Below the pieces are notes generated by a model. That model had not been told where the DNA came from, made no database searches, and saw only the letters and a list, made by a program, of their open reading frames with translations. Positions 25,609 through 34,468 of a stretch of 64,000 nucleotides of DNA are shown here, one piece after another. Origin of the DNA: an uncultured Eubacteriales bacterium (lineage in GTDB: Bacteria > Bacillota > Clostridia > Oscillospirales > Acutalibacteraceae); the NCBI GenBank assembly GCA_934457095.1, contig CAKSHJ010000009.1:1-64000 (forward strand), given 5' to 3'. Positions within the stretch are counted from its first letter, which is position 1; the number at the start of each line of letters is the position of its first letter. The position numbers were made by a program, and so were the translations under genes.

Positions 25609-25995
25609 ATGGCAGAGAAAAAAGTTGAAAAGTTGATTGAAGATGTAAAGGCACTTACCGTTTTGGAGCTTTCTGAGCTTGTAAAGGCTTTGGAAGAGGA
25701 GTTCGGTGTTTCCGCAGCAGCTCCGGTTGCAGTTGCAGCGGCAGCTCCGGCAGCGGGCGGTGCAGCGGCAGGCGGCGCTGAGAAAACTGAATTTGATGTT
25801 GTTCTGAAAGCAGCAGGCGCAAACAAAATCAATGTAATTAAAGTGGTTAGAGAAGTAACTGGTCTTGGTCTCAAAGAAGCAAAAGAAATCGTTGATGGCG
25901 CACCCAAAACATTGAAAGAGGGCGTTTCCAAAGACGATGCCGATGCAATGGCAGCAAAATTGAAAGAAGCCGGCGCAGAAGTAGAATTGAAATAA
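25609..25995 (+). CDS. rplL: 50S ribosomal protein L7/L12
   Basis: The stalk protein that recruits translational GTPases. It has 128 residues: N-terminal dimerisation helices (VEKLIEDVKALTVLELSELV), an Ala/Gly/Pro-rich flexible hinge (about residues 38-58) and the globular C-terminal domain KTEFDVVLKAAGANKINVIK with LGLKEAKEIVDGAP. TTGGAGGT precedes ATG. In contrast to most Clostridia the gene is followed by a terminator and sbcC, not by rpoB. Confidence 0.98.
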   Translation: MAEKKVEKLIEDVKALTVLELSELVKALEEEFGVSAAAPVAVAAAAPAAGGAAAGGAEKTEFDVVLKAAGANKINVIKVVREVTGLGLKEAKEIVDGAPKTLKEGVSKDDADAMAAKLKEAGAEVELK

Positions 25996-26011
25996 AAAAT
26001 TTTACCGTAAT

Positions 26012-26046
26012 AAAAGCAGGTTGGAAATTTCCGACCTGCTTTTTTG
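26012..26046. terminator. Terminator of rplJ-rplL, probably bidirectional
   Basis: AAAAGCAGGTTGGAAA pairs with TTTCCGACCTGCTTTTTT. It ends just before sbcC, which converges from the other strand. Confidence 0.85.
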
Positions 26047-26051
26047 TGTGC

Positions 26052-29000
26052 TTATAAGTCCTTGACGATGGTAATAGTACTGCCGCCATTTTTGGAGGGT
26101 CGTACTTGAATTTGCGTGGGAATAAGGCTTTTCAACTCACTGACATGGGAGATAATCCCGACGGTACGCCCCATTTTGTGAATTTGTGACAGCGCTTTCA
26201 TTGCGGTATCTAAAGTTTCACGATCCAAAGAACCAAAGCCTTCGTCTATAAAAATGGAATCTAGGCGAATACTGCCGGAATACGATTGCACCACATCGGA
26301 GAGACCAAATGCAAGGGAGAGCGAGGCCAAAAATTGTTCGCCGCCAGAGAGGGTTTCAATGGAGCGAGGAGCGCCGGTAAAGCCGTCCAAGACCTCTAAA
26401 TCGAGTCCTCTTTTTGCATTGCCCTCGGTAGAGCCTTCCAAGCGTCGCAGACTGTACCGGCCACGACTGAGTCGAGAAAAAAATTCGTTGGCGTAGGTTA
26501 AAATATCGTCAAGCATAACACTTAGGATGAACAAATGCAACGGAATTTTTTTCTCATTACTGCCCGAGAGCAACAAATATAATCGATTGGCTTGCTCGTA
26601 TTGTGTTTGTGCATTTCTGGTGTTTTCGCTGAGTTTTGTAAGTTCAATCAGTGTTGTTTGAGAGGTTTGCAGTAGTTGTGTTTGACTGCCAATTTTTAAG
26701 GAGAGTGTTTGTTGTTGCGCTTGTAATTGTGCGTATTTTGCTTCCAATGGCGGGAGGTTGGGCATAGTTTGGTCTTTTAATTGCTCATTTAAAAGCCGTA
26801 ATTGTTCGGCGATGGCTTTTTTCTGTGTGGTATGGTCTGTAATATCCCGCTCTAAATCCAGCATTTCTTGACGGGAGATATGCATAGCATTTAAATCTGC
26901 ATCGGCAGAGAGCGACCATGCGCAGGCTTGCTGTTTTTCTAATAGAACAGACAGTGTTTTTTGTTGAGATTCCTGCGCTTCAAGTAAATCTTTTTTTGCG
27001 TGCGTCAGGCTGACCTCTTGGGAAGCCGATTTTGTGGTGGCCTGTAACCATTGTTGGTCCCATTGTACGGTTTCTTTTTTATATTGTGCCAGCATATTGT
27101 GAAAATTTTTCCAAACAGTTTGTAGGTCATTGATATCCTGTGGTTGGCGTAATCCGGATTGTATCTCCTTAACGGAGGCTTTTACGGAGGCAATTTGTTG
27201 TTGATAGTCCGCCATCTCTCCTTTATTTTTCTCCATAGCCTCTTTTAAACGACTTTGTTCGTGTTGCAATTTTTGCAGACCGATTTCCGATTTGTTCTGT
27301 GTAGCTACCATGCTTTTGGTTTTTTCTATCAGTTCAGTTTGTTGCTGCAACTTCAATGGTAAATCGGTTTGTGTAAGAGGTATTTGTTCGCATAGAGTGA
27401 TACAATCGGTCAATTGTTTGTTTTTTTCATCAAGTATTGTTTTTGCACGGGTAAAGGCTTGCAATTCCTGCTGATATTGCGCCTGTAATAGTTCAAGGTG
27501 TTGAGTTAATTCGGTCAATTGTAAGGTGTCAGTTTGCTGTGTGGTATGGGATGTGGCTGGAGTTGGGTGGTGTAGCGAGCCACAAACAGGGCATGGGGCG
27601 TTTTCTTGTAAAGTTTGCGCTATGGTAAGCGCGGAATTTTGCATGATAGCGGTTTGCAAATCTGTTAACTGTTGCTGTGTTTGAGCAAGTGTCTGTTTCT
27701 GCTGTTGTATTTTATTTTGTGCGGTGTTCAGAGCCTGCTGTGCGGTCTGTTGTTCAGTTTGCAATTGTGCCCGAGTCTGAAATTGCCGACTGTATTCAGT
27801 TAATATACGAAATTGTTCGTTATATTCGGGCAGTAGGCGATTCTGTTTTTCCAGTTCTTGCAAATGTTTGGTACCGTTTTGTATGCGTAGCTCTAAAGCG
27901 TTTATTTGCGCCTGTATTTGCGTTTGTTGCTGTTGTTTTTGCTCCGCTATATTTTCCAATTCTTTTTGTTGTGTGCATAGTGTTTCCAGACGTTTTACGG
28001 CCTGCATATTGCGCTCTAAATCCGGCAGGGTTTGTTCCAAACGTAAAATTTCTTTCTTTTTTTGCGCAATGGAATTTTGTTCATGCCCAAGCATTTCTAA
28101 ATGTGCTAAGGCCTGTTTATAGGATTGTTCGGCAGTTGATAGAGCATTTTGTTTGTGTGTCACGGTCTGTATGGCATTGTGATAATTTTGCCAATACGGA
28201 AAAATTTGCTCAATTTGTTTGGCCGTATCAAGACGCCGTTGTTTTTCCAGAATTTGTGGATTCAGGGATAGAAGCTGTTGTTGAGTTTGTTCCAATTGCT
28301 GTTTTTGTGTGAATTTTTGCAAAAGCGTCTTGGCGGTATGGAGTTCTTCCTGCATTTTCTGCAAGTTTTGCTGCAAATGATTGAATTCTGTTTTTGTGAC
28401 ATGTAATACGGCTGCGGCTTGCTCACATTTTTCGGACAGCGCTTCTACGGTGTCAACAGCTTCCTGTTGGAGCAGCGTATTCTTTTCGATATAAAGCTGC
28501 TCCACGCTCCGAAATAACTCCTGAGTGTGCTGTTTCATTTTTTCGGTAATTCGAGACCAAATCTGTGTTTTGAATAGGGTTTGTAAAATTTCGGCTTTGC
28601 CGTTGGAGTTAGCACGCAACAATTTTAGGAAGTCGCCTTGCGGCAATACAATTACCTGCGAAAATTGCTCGCAGGTCAATCCCAATAGCCGTTCGGCGTA
28701 GTCCCGAACTTTGGATTCGCTACCGGCTACAAGCAACTTCCATTGAGCGGTATCGTCAGCGGGATTACCGGCAGTTAACTGGTAACAAGCGTGTTCATCG
28801 CGGATTTCCCTTCTGCCACTGCCACGCACAAAATGTACTGCCTGTGAGCGACAAAAACGGTAACAGGCGTCTCCCAATTCAAAGGAAAAGTCCACGGAAG
28901 TGGTCAGGGTATCGTCAGCGGCGGTACTGCGCATGCCGGACCAGCTACGGCGACCACCGGTGGATTTACAATATAAAGCAAAGCACATTGCGTCCAAAAT

Positions 29001-29129
29001 GGTGGTTTTGCCGCCGCCGGTAGCGCCGGTAATTAAAAAAACAGGAGATTTTCCCAATGCGGAAAAATCTATGGTGGTGGGTTGTATGTAAGAGCCGAAG
29101 CCTTGCATGGTCATGAAAATAGGTTTCAT
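26052..29129 (-). CDS. sbcC: Exonuclease subunit SbcC (Rad50-like ATPase)
   Basis: SbcC with SbcD cuts DNA hairpins and protein-blocked ends. The 1025-residue protein has an N-terminal Walker A (LITGATGGGKTTILDAM), long Gln/Glu/Lys-rich coiled coils broken near residue 510 by the zinc hook CPVC (in APCPVCGSLHHP), and a C-terminal ABC signature (TLSGGEQFLASLSLAF) with Walker B (SIFIDEGFGSLD). The Gln content of the coils is unusually high. The start is 18 nt after sbcD, so the two form a unit with the metallophosphoesterase upstream. Confidence 0.95.
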   Translation of the reverse strand: MKPIFMTMQGFGSYIQPTTIDFSALGKSPVFLITGATGGGKTTILDAMCFALYCKSTGGRRSWSGMRSTAADDTLTTSVDFSFELGDACYRFCRSQAVHFVRGSGRREIRDEHACYQLTAGNPADDTAQWKLLVAGSESKVRDYAERLLGLTCEQFSQVIVLPQGDFLKLLRANSNGKAEILQTLFKTQIWSRITEKMKQHTQELFRSVEQLYIEKNTLLQQEAVDTVEALSEKCEQAAAVLHVTKTEFNHLQQNLQKMQEELHTAKTLLQKFTQKQQLEQTQQQLLSLNPQILEKQRRLDTAKQIEQIFPYWQNYHNAIQTVTHKQNALSTAEQSYKQALAHLEMLGHEQNSIAQKKKEILRLEQTLPDLERNMQAVKRLETLCTQQKELENIAEQKQQQQTQIQAQINALELRIQNGTKHLQELEKQNRLLPEYNEQFRILTEYSRQFQTRAQLQTEQQTAQQALNTAQNKIQQQKQTLAQTQQQLTDLQTAIMQNSALTIAQTLQENAPCPVCGSLHHPTPATSHTTQQTDTLQLTELTQHLELLQAQYQQELQAFTRAKTILDEKNKQLTDCITLCEQIPLTQTDLPLKLQQQTELIEKTKSMVATQNKSEIGLQKLQHEQSRLKEAMEKNKGEMADYQQQIASVKASVKEIQSGLRQPQDINDLQTVWKNFHNMLAQYKKETVQWDQQWLQATTKSASQEVSLTHAKKDLLEAQESQQKTLSVLLEKQQACAWSLSADADLNAMHISRQEMLDLERDITDHTTQKKAIAEQLRLLNEQLKDQTMPNLPPLEAKYAQLQAQQQTLSLKIGSQTQLLQTSQTTLIELTKLSENTRNAQTQYEQANRLYLLLSGSNEKKIPLHLFILSVMLDDILTYANEFFSRLSRGRYSLRRLEGSTEGNAKRGLDLEVLDGFTGAPRSIETLSGGEQFLASLSLAFGLSDVVQSYSGSIRLDSIFIDEGFGSLDRETLDTAMKALSQIHKMGRTVGIISHVSELKSLIPTQIQVRPSKNGGSTITIVKDL

Positions 29130-29147
29130 TGGCTGCAGAACGCCTCC

Positions 29148-30302
29148 TTATTCGAGCGGTAGCGGTTCTTCTTTTAGCTGCGTTAGAATAGTTTGGAACA
29201 GTGTAATATCTGCCTTTGTAGGTTCCGTGCTGCAAATTTGCTGTAAAAATTGCGTAAACACTGCAGTTTCGTCTACGGTACGACTTTGCATATTGCGGCG
29301 CAGTATTTCTTGCTCCGAGGTGGTTTGTGCATAAAGCCAATTGCAATGCACAGACAGAATATTCGGAAAATACGGGCGGAGCTGCTCCAGCGGCATGTAA
29401 ACGGGTACATTGTTTGTTAATTCCACTGCCAAATAGTCAGAACACGGGGCGGTTTTGCCAAGAGAGAGCAATTCCTCCAGAGTACCGGTTAGAGTGCGCA
29501 TATCTCTCACAGGCGCAATGGGCAGCAGTGTGAGATTACGCTCCTGTTTGGTGAGCCTTAGGAGAGTAAGCGATTTTTGGTGACGTTCCTCATCGAAAGA
29601 ATATTTTAACGGAGAGCCGCAGTAAGCGCCGTTTTTACCGACTTGTTGCTGTCCGTGTAAATGTCCTAAGGCGACATAATCAAAACGCCCGAATAAGGCG
29701 GGCGGAACCTCTCCGCTGCCACCGACGTAAACAGCGCTTTCAGAGTCGCAGGTGATGCTGCCTGCCGCAAAGCAGTGGCATACCAGTACATTGATTGCTG
29801 TTTTGTCCAGTTGGCTTTCAATGGCGGAGATCACTACCTGATACGCCATGGCAAAACCCTGTATCGAGTCATCGTTAAAATATTGACGCACAGTTGCCGG
29901 TTCTATATAGGGCAATAAATATAAATGCAGGACTTCATTGCCGTTTTGTAGTACAACCGGAGTAAATGCGTCCTCTAATTTTGAAGCAATATAAATGCCG
30001 CTGCTGCGCAACATACCGGCGCCCACTGCGATACGGTCTGAACCGTCATGATTGCCAGTAATTACGGCAAAGGGTATTTTATGGCGGCTCATTTCGGTCA
30101 GCGTTTTGTCAAACAGGCGAAGAGCCTCTACCGGGGCAATTTGCCGGTCAAAAATGTCGCCTGCCAATATTACACAGTCAGGGTTTTCTGTTTGTACAGT
30201 CGGCAAAAAGCACTCTGTGATAAAATGTTCCTGATCCGGTAATAGGGAGCGGCCATAAATCATTTTTCCAAGGTGCCAGTCTGAGGTATGGAGTATTTTC
30301 AA
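29148..30302 (-). CDS. sbcD: Exonuclease subunit SbcD (Mre11-like nuclease)
   Basis: The nuclease partner of SbcC. The 384-residue protein has the calcineurin-type phosphoesterase motifs HTSDWHLGK, LAGDIFDRQ, ITGNHDGSDR, a downstream His region (LVCHCFAAGS) and ALGHLHGQQQ, then a capping domain. TTG at 30302 (Leu-Lys-Ile-Leu-His) is preferred because AAAGGA lies 9 nt before it and orthologues start this way. An ATG six codons earlier overlaps the ribosome site and the end of the preceding gene. Confidence 0.94.
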   Translation of the reverse strand: MKILHTSDWHLGKMIYGRSLLPDQEHFITECFLPTVQTENPDCVILAGDIFDRQIAPVEALRLFDKTLTEMSRHKIPFAVITGNHDGSDRIAVGAGMLRSSGIYIASKLEDAFTPVVLQNGNEVLHLYLLPYIEPATVRQYFNDDSIQGFAMAYQVVISAIESQLDKTAINVLVCHCFAAGSITCDSESAVYVGGSGEVPPALFGRFDYVALGHLHGQQQVGKNGAYCGSPLKYSFDEERHQKSLTLLRLTKQERNLTLLPIAPVRDMRTLTGTLEELLSLGKTAPCSDYLAVELTNNVPVYMPLEQLRPYFPNILSVHCNWLYAQTTSEQEILRRNMQSRTVDETAVFTQFLQQICSTEPTKADITLFQTILTQLKEEPLPLE

Positions 30303-30316
30303 GAACAGCGTTCCTT

Positions 30317-31030
30317 TCAATAATTGGTTTTGCTATATTTGCCTCTACCGGTTTGCAGGTCGGTATCGACAATCGGTATCATTTTCTCAAAAACGGAGAT
30401 GTGACGGCGATTCATAGCACGGTCTATATGCTGTGCGCCGAAGAACCATTGCTTATAGGTGACCTTATGAACCATTTCCTCTAAAAAGACTTGCAGCGCC
30501 GAACGCGGCACATCTTGTCGGGTTCCCACCAACACATGATTTGGGCAAGGCTCATGGGTTAAAATGTAGTCCACACTCAACCCGCGGTCAAACAGGCGGT
30601 TTACACCGGCAATCATTTCCTCTCTGGTGGGGGTTTCCTCAGGCCACCATTTACCGGTTTCCATATAAATTTCTTTTTCTTCGGTTTCGCCGCCGCCAAA
30701 GGCAAAAAAGCTATGATTTTCTATTTCAAACAACTCTCCCCGCATTAAATGCAGAATATTCGGGCGAATTTCATGCACTTTACCGCCGTTCCATTCTTTT
30801 TTGGGATAGGCGTTTAACAAGTCAAAATTTTCGTGCGTACCCTCTACAAATAAAATGGTGTACGGCTTTTTGCTCAATTGGTCAAGCTGTTTTTCTTCCT
30901 TTTTTCCGCCGTCCCAAATAAAACCGAAGTCACCACATACAATCAGGGTATCCTGCGCGGTTAATTTTTTGGCGGTATCCGTCTGAAAACGGCGAATATC
31001 TCCGTGTGTATTACCCGTAATGTAAATCAC
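30317..31030 (-). CDS. Calcineurin-like phosphoesterase with altered metal motifs
   Basis: A 237-residue metallophosphoesterase-family protein. Motifs in order are IYITGNTHGDIRRF (family usually GDTHG), IVCGDFGFIWDGG, VEGTHENFDLL (family usually GNHENFD) and ILTHEPCPNHV. The first metal-binding Asp reads Asn and the Asn of GNHE reads Thr, so metal binding may be weakened. Start GTG at 31030 is chosen because AAAGGAG is 7 nt upstream; the ATG two codons before it is too close. It lies directly before sbcD, so it may be co-transcribed with sbcDC. Substrate unknown. Confidence 0.85.
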   Translation of the reverse strand: MIYITGNTHGDIRRFQTDTAKKLTAQDTLIVCGDFGFIWDGGKKEEKQLDQLSKKPYTILFVEGTHENFDLLNAYPKKEWNGGKVHEIRPNILHLMRGELFEIENHSFFAFGGGETEEKEIYMETGKWWPEETPTREEMIAGVNRLFDRGLSVDYILTHEPCPNHVLVGTRQDVPRSALQVFLEEMVHKVTYKQWFFGAQHIDRAMNRRHISVFEKMIPIVDTDLQTGRGKYSKTNY

Positions 31031-31079
31031 AAGCATGCTCCTTTGCAAATGATAAATTGTGAACAATCTGAAAAATCCC

Positions 31080-31108
31080 TTTTCATTTAGAAACGGAACT
31101 GGTATACT
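31080..31108 (+). promoter_or_regulatory. Possible promoter of the carboxypeptidase gene
   Basis: TTTTCA (31080-31085), a 17-bp spacer and TATACT (31103-31108), 64 bp before the ATG. Confidence 0.4.
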
Positions 31109-31171
31109 TAAATGCAGAGTTTTCTTAATTTTGAACTACTATTATCATATCACAACGGGGGCAAAATTTCC

Positions 31172-32545
31172 ATGAAAAAAAAGATGATTTCATGCATAGT
31201 GGTACTTTTTGCGATTTTTATGGCAATCCCGCAATTTTGGACCTTTGCAGCGGAGTTTCATATTGATTTTGAAACCAATTCTAAGGGAATTTATATGGCC
31301 AATTTAGATACCGATACTGTGGTATATGCGAAAAATGCCGATTTAAGGCTGGAGCCGGCTTCCTGCACGAAAATTATGACCTATATTGTCGCCTCCGAGC
31401 ACATTGGTGACGCACAGGGTACGCAAATTACCGTGAGCGATTACATAGAACCCACTTTGTCCGGCACGGGTAGTTCTATGGCCGGCGTAATAACGGGCGA
31501 AACGCTCACGGCGCTGCAGCTTTATAATTTAATGATGGTACCCTCCGGTAACGACGCCTCTTTGGTGCTGGCAGAATATGTGGGCGGGTTGCAAAACGGC
31601 GCTACCGGTGAGGAGGCAGTGCAAAATTTCGTGAAGCTTATGAATGAAAAAGCAGCGCAATTGGGCTGTGGTAACACACATTTTGAGAATCCACATGGGT
31701 TGCACGGTGAACAGCATTATACCACTGCCTCAGACTTATATAAGATGACCAAGTATGCGTTGACCCTGCCTTATTTTTCGGACATTACTGCGCAGACTTA
31801 CTATACGCTACCGGCGACCAATAAAAGTGCAAGCTCGCGCACGGTGTATACCACCAATAAAATGATTTCAGAAAATACTGCCGAGAATCCTTACTTTTAC
31901 CAGTATGCAAGGGGTATTAAAACCGGTGCACATGACCAAGCCGGTTATTGCTTGGTTTCCAGTGCGGTATATAATGGGTATACCTATATTTGCGTAGCGC
32001 TGGGCGCGCCCTCGGTAGATGCAAACGGCAGAGAAATTACCCAGCGGGGGGAATCTTTAGATAGCAAAAGGTTGTATCGCTGGGCATTTACCACGCTGCA
32101 GAAAAAAGATGTTTTAAAAAGCACAGACATTGTTGCAGATGTAAAAATTGACTATGTTTGGGATCAGGACAGGTTGCAGCTTTCTCCGGAAAAAGATTTT
32201 TCTACCATATTACCAGCGAATGTGGATGCCAGCAGTGTGATGCTCACGCCGCATTTGCCCGAGAGCGTAAAAGCCCCGGTAAAACAAGGCGATATCATTG
32301 GTACGGCAACTTTGAGTTATGCCAATCAGGAGCTTACAACCATCAATTTGGTGGCGGCAAACTCCATGGAAAAAAGTCAGATTTTACAAATAGGTAGTGT
32401 GATGAAGCAAATTTTTACTTCACCTTGGTTTATGATTGTGGCGGCGGTGATAGCTGTTTTAGTGATAGTGTATATTATTTTAATGCTACTTTACCGAAGC
32501 AAAAAGAGAAAATTACGTAAAATTAAAAAATACAGAAGAATGTAA
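31172..32545 (+). CDS. D-alanyl-D-alanine carboxypeptidase (PBP5-type, S11)
   Basis: Trims the terminal D-Ala from peptidoglycan side chains. The 457-residue protein has a signal peptide (residues 1-27, ending FAA), the acylating motif S64-C-T-K67 in EPASCTKIM, SGN in MVPSGNDAS and KTG in GIKTGAHDQAGYC, then a beta-rich C-terminal domain. Unlike E. coli PBP5 it ends with a true membrane helix (WFMIVAAVIAVLVIVYIIL) and a basic tail, so it is anchored at both ends or, after cleavage, at the C-terminus. ATG at 31172 has a GGGGG site upstream; a longer frame from 31112 gives no signal peptide at its start. Confidence 0.93.
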   Translation: MKKKMISCIVVLFAIFMAIPQFWTFAAEFHIDFETNSKGIYMANLDTDTVVYAKNADLRLEPASCTKIMTYIVASEHIGDAQGTQITVSDYIEPTLSGTGSSMAGVITGETLTALQLYNLMMVPSGNDASLVLAEYVGGLQNGATGEEAVQNFVKLMNEKAAQLGCGNTHFENPHGLHGEQHYTTASDLYKMTKYALTLPYFSDITAQTYYTLPATNKSASSRTVYTTNKMISENTAENPYFYQYARGIKTGAHDQAGYCLVSSAVYNGYTYICVALGAPSVDANGREITQRGESLDSKRLYRWAFTTLQKKDVLKSTDIVADVKIDYVWDQDRLQLSPEKDFSTILPANVDASSVMLTPHLPESVKAPVKQGDIIGTATLSYANQELTTINLVAANSMEKSQILQIGSVMKQIFTSPWFMIVAAVIAVLVIVYIILMLLYRSKKRKLRKIKKYRRM

Positions 32546-32558
32546 ATGTTTTGCAGAC

Positions 32559-32587
32559 TTGACAGCGTCTTGGAAATTCTATAAAAT
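32559..32587 (+). promoter_or_regulatory. Promoter of rnpB
   Basis: Consensus TTGACA (32559-32564), a 17-bp spacer and TAAAAT (32582-32587), placing the RNA start at about 32593. Confidence 0.85.
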
Positions 32588-32591
32588 AAAT

Positions 32592-32945
32592 ATGCGAGCA
32601 GACTGAGCAGTCGCGGGTACAACTCGAAAGGGTGTGCTTGAGGAAAGTCCGAGCTCCACAGGGCAGAATAACGGCTAACGGCCGCCGGGGGTGACCCTAG
32701 GGATAGTGCAACAGAGAGATACCGCCCGGTTTTTACCGCGGCAAGGGTGGAAAGGCGAGGTAAGAGCTCACCAGCGTACAGGAGACTGTACGGCTATGTA
32801 AACCCTATTCGGAGCAACACCGCAGAGAAACATATAGCGCTTGCCCGGCGCGTTTCGAGAAGGTGGCATGAGCCGTGGCGGCAACGCCCGGCCAAGATAG
32901 ATGACTGTTCACGACAGAACTCGGCTTATAGGTTTGGTCGCATGA
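32592..32945 (+). ncRNA. rnpB: RNase P RNA
   Basis: Catalytic RNA that matures tRNA 5' ends. Recognised from GCGAGCAGACTGAGCAGTCG at the 5' end, the universal P3-P4 core GAGGAAAGTCCGAGCTCC (from 32640), GGCTAACGGCCGCCGGGG, and the 3' core ACAGAACTCGGCTTATAGG (about 32918-32936) that forms P4 with the 5' core. The layout fits a type A-like molecule. A consensus promoter and a strong terminator bracket it. Ends are accurate to a few bases. Confidence 0.95.
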
Positions 32946-32947
32946 AA

Positions 32948-32977
32948 GGACCTCTCTTTTTTGAGAGGTCTTTTTTA
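32948..32977 (+). terminator. Terminator of rnpB
   Basis: GGACCTCTC and GAGAGGTC pair across a T-rich loop, followed by TTTTTT. Confidence 0.85.
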
Positions 32978-32991
32978 TTTGCGCATAAAAA

Positions 32992-33028
32992 AGAAAAGCA
33001 GCTTACCAAATGATAAACTGCTTTTCTC
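32992..33028 (-). terminator. Terminator of the glnN-amt unit
   Basis: On the minus strand AGAAAAGCAG pairs with CTGCTTTTCT and is followed by TTTTTAT. A second small hairpin (GTTGTTCG/CGAACAAC, 33039-33061) lies between it and the amt stop. Confidence 0.75.
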
Positions 33029-33067
33029 AATGGTTCAGTTGTTCGTCACCCCAGCGAACAACTCAAA

Positions 33068-34384
33068 TTATTCTTCGGTATTTTTCTTGGAAGAAGCTTG
33101 CTCGAAAGTGGTAACCGGAGCAAATTTTTCCTCAAGCGGGTCAATTTGAATCTGCATGAACTCTTGATAAGAAGTTTCAACAAGTTTGAAATCGGAACGG
33201 TCCAAACCGGCAATTTCCTCTTCTTTGTGTGCACGCAGACCTACGGTAAACTTCAAAATGAAGAATACAATGGTCATAACGGCAGCGCCCCATGCCAAAA
33301 TTGAGAATACACCCAAGGTTTGAACGCCGAAGAAGCTCCAGCCATGGCCATAGAATACGCCGTCTGTGGTGGAGAACAAACCGGTTAAAATAGTGCCGGC
33401 CGTACCGCAGAAGCAGTGCAGACCAACAGCGCCAACCGGGTCGTCTACCTTGAATACCTTGTCGACCAGCTCGATACCGAATACCATAACAAAGGAAACG
33501 ATAACGCCGATGCAGAAAGCGCCCCAAGGCTCAATTTGGTCACAGCCGGCTGTAATGGCCACCAGGCCTGCAAGCGGTGCATTGAGCATCATAGCAACAT
33601 TGGGCTTTTTGTATTTTACCCATGTAATGAACAAAACGGTAACGGTAGAAGCCGCTGCGGCAATGTTAGAGGAGAGGAATACATTTGATGCAGTGACCAT
33701 GTCGTCTGCGGTTGCGGTAATGGTGGAGCAGCCGTTAAAGCCGAACCAGCCAAACCACAGCACGAATGTACCCATACCTGCCAGCGTTAAAGAGTGAGCA
33801 GGCATCTCTCTGGATTTGCCGTTTTTGTCGTATTTACCGATACGCGGGCCGAGAATAGCTGCGCCCACCAGTGCAATGATACCGCCAAGACCGTGAACAG
33901 ATGCAGAACCTGCAAAGTCATGGAAGCCCATTTGGCTGAGCCAACCACCGCCCCATGCCCAGTGACCTGCAACAGGGTATACAAAACCGCTGATGATGGT
34001 GCTGTAAATGAGGAAGGATTTAAAGTTGACTCTCTCCAGCATGGAGCCGGATACAACCGCAGCGGTTGTTGCACAGATTGCACCCTGGAACATCACATAT
34101 GCATAGTTGGGCACAGTCAGCTCCAGGTAATCGTAGCTTCGCATAGCAAGGAAGTTAAAGTCGCCGAAAATCGGGTTGCCGTTGCCGCCGAACATAAAGC
34201 CGTAGCCGAATGCCCAGAATACAAGAGATGCAATGGCAAAATCCAGCAGATTGTCAATCCAAGCGGTGCTGGAATTCTTTACTCTTGAGAAACCGGTTTC
34301 CAACAAAGCAAAACCGCTATGCATAAAGAAAATAAACATAGTTCCGAATAGAATCCAAAGGGTATCTATTGCTGAAATTTCCAT
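33068..34384 (-). CDS. amt: Ammonium transporter
   Basis: Amt/Rh-family channel taking up ammonium. The 438-residue protein has about 11 membrane helices, the N-terminal WILFGTMFIFFMHSGFALLE, the family pattern GFHDFAGSASVHGLGGIIAL (pore His in VHGL), WFGWFGFNGCS and the second pore His in GLHCFCGTAG. A 60-residue charged C-terminal tail could contact a PII protein, but no glnK gene is adjacent. It lies 84 bp behind glnN on the same strand, joining ammonium uptake to its assimilation. GGAGGT precedes the ATG. Confidence 0.96.
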   Translation of the reverse strand: MEISAIDTLWILFGTMFIFFMHSGFALLETGFSRVKNSSTAWIDNLLDFAIASLVFWAFGYGFMFGGNGNPIFGDFNFLAMRSYDYLELTVPNYAYVMFQGAICATTAAVVSGSMLERVNFKSFLIYSTIISGFVYPVAGHWAWGGGWLSQMGFHDFAGSASVHGLGGIIALVGAAILGPRIGKYDKNGKSREMPAHSLTLAGMGTFVLWFGWFGFNGCSTITATADDMVTASNVFLSSNIAAAASTVTVLFITWVKYKKPNVAMMLNAPLAGLVAITAGCDQIEPWGAFCIGVIVSFVMVFGIELVDKVFKVDDPVGAVGLHCFCGTAGTILTGLFSTTDGVFYGHGWSFFGVQTLGVFSILAWGAAVMTIVFFILKFTVGLRAHKEEEIAGLDRSDFKLVETSYQEFMQIQIDPLEEKFAPVTTFEQASSKKNTEE

Positions 34385-34468
34385 GGTTTTCTACCTCCAA
34401 AACAAAATTGTGCAATGCATTTTATTTATACATATTTAAAAAATATGCAGTCGCAAAAACAAAATGCA

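Noticed and set aside
27677..28312. 211-codon frame antisense to sbcC
   Set aside because: Its Val/Phe-rich composition is the mirror of the Gln/Lys-rich coiled coil of SbcC.
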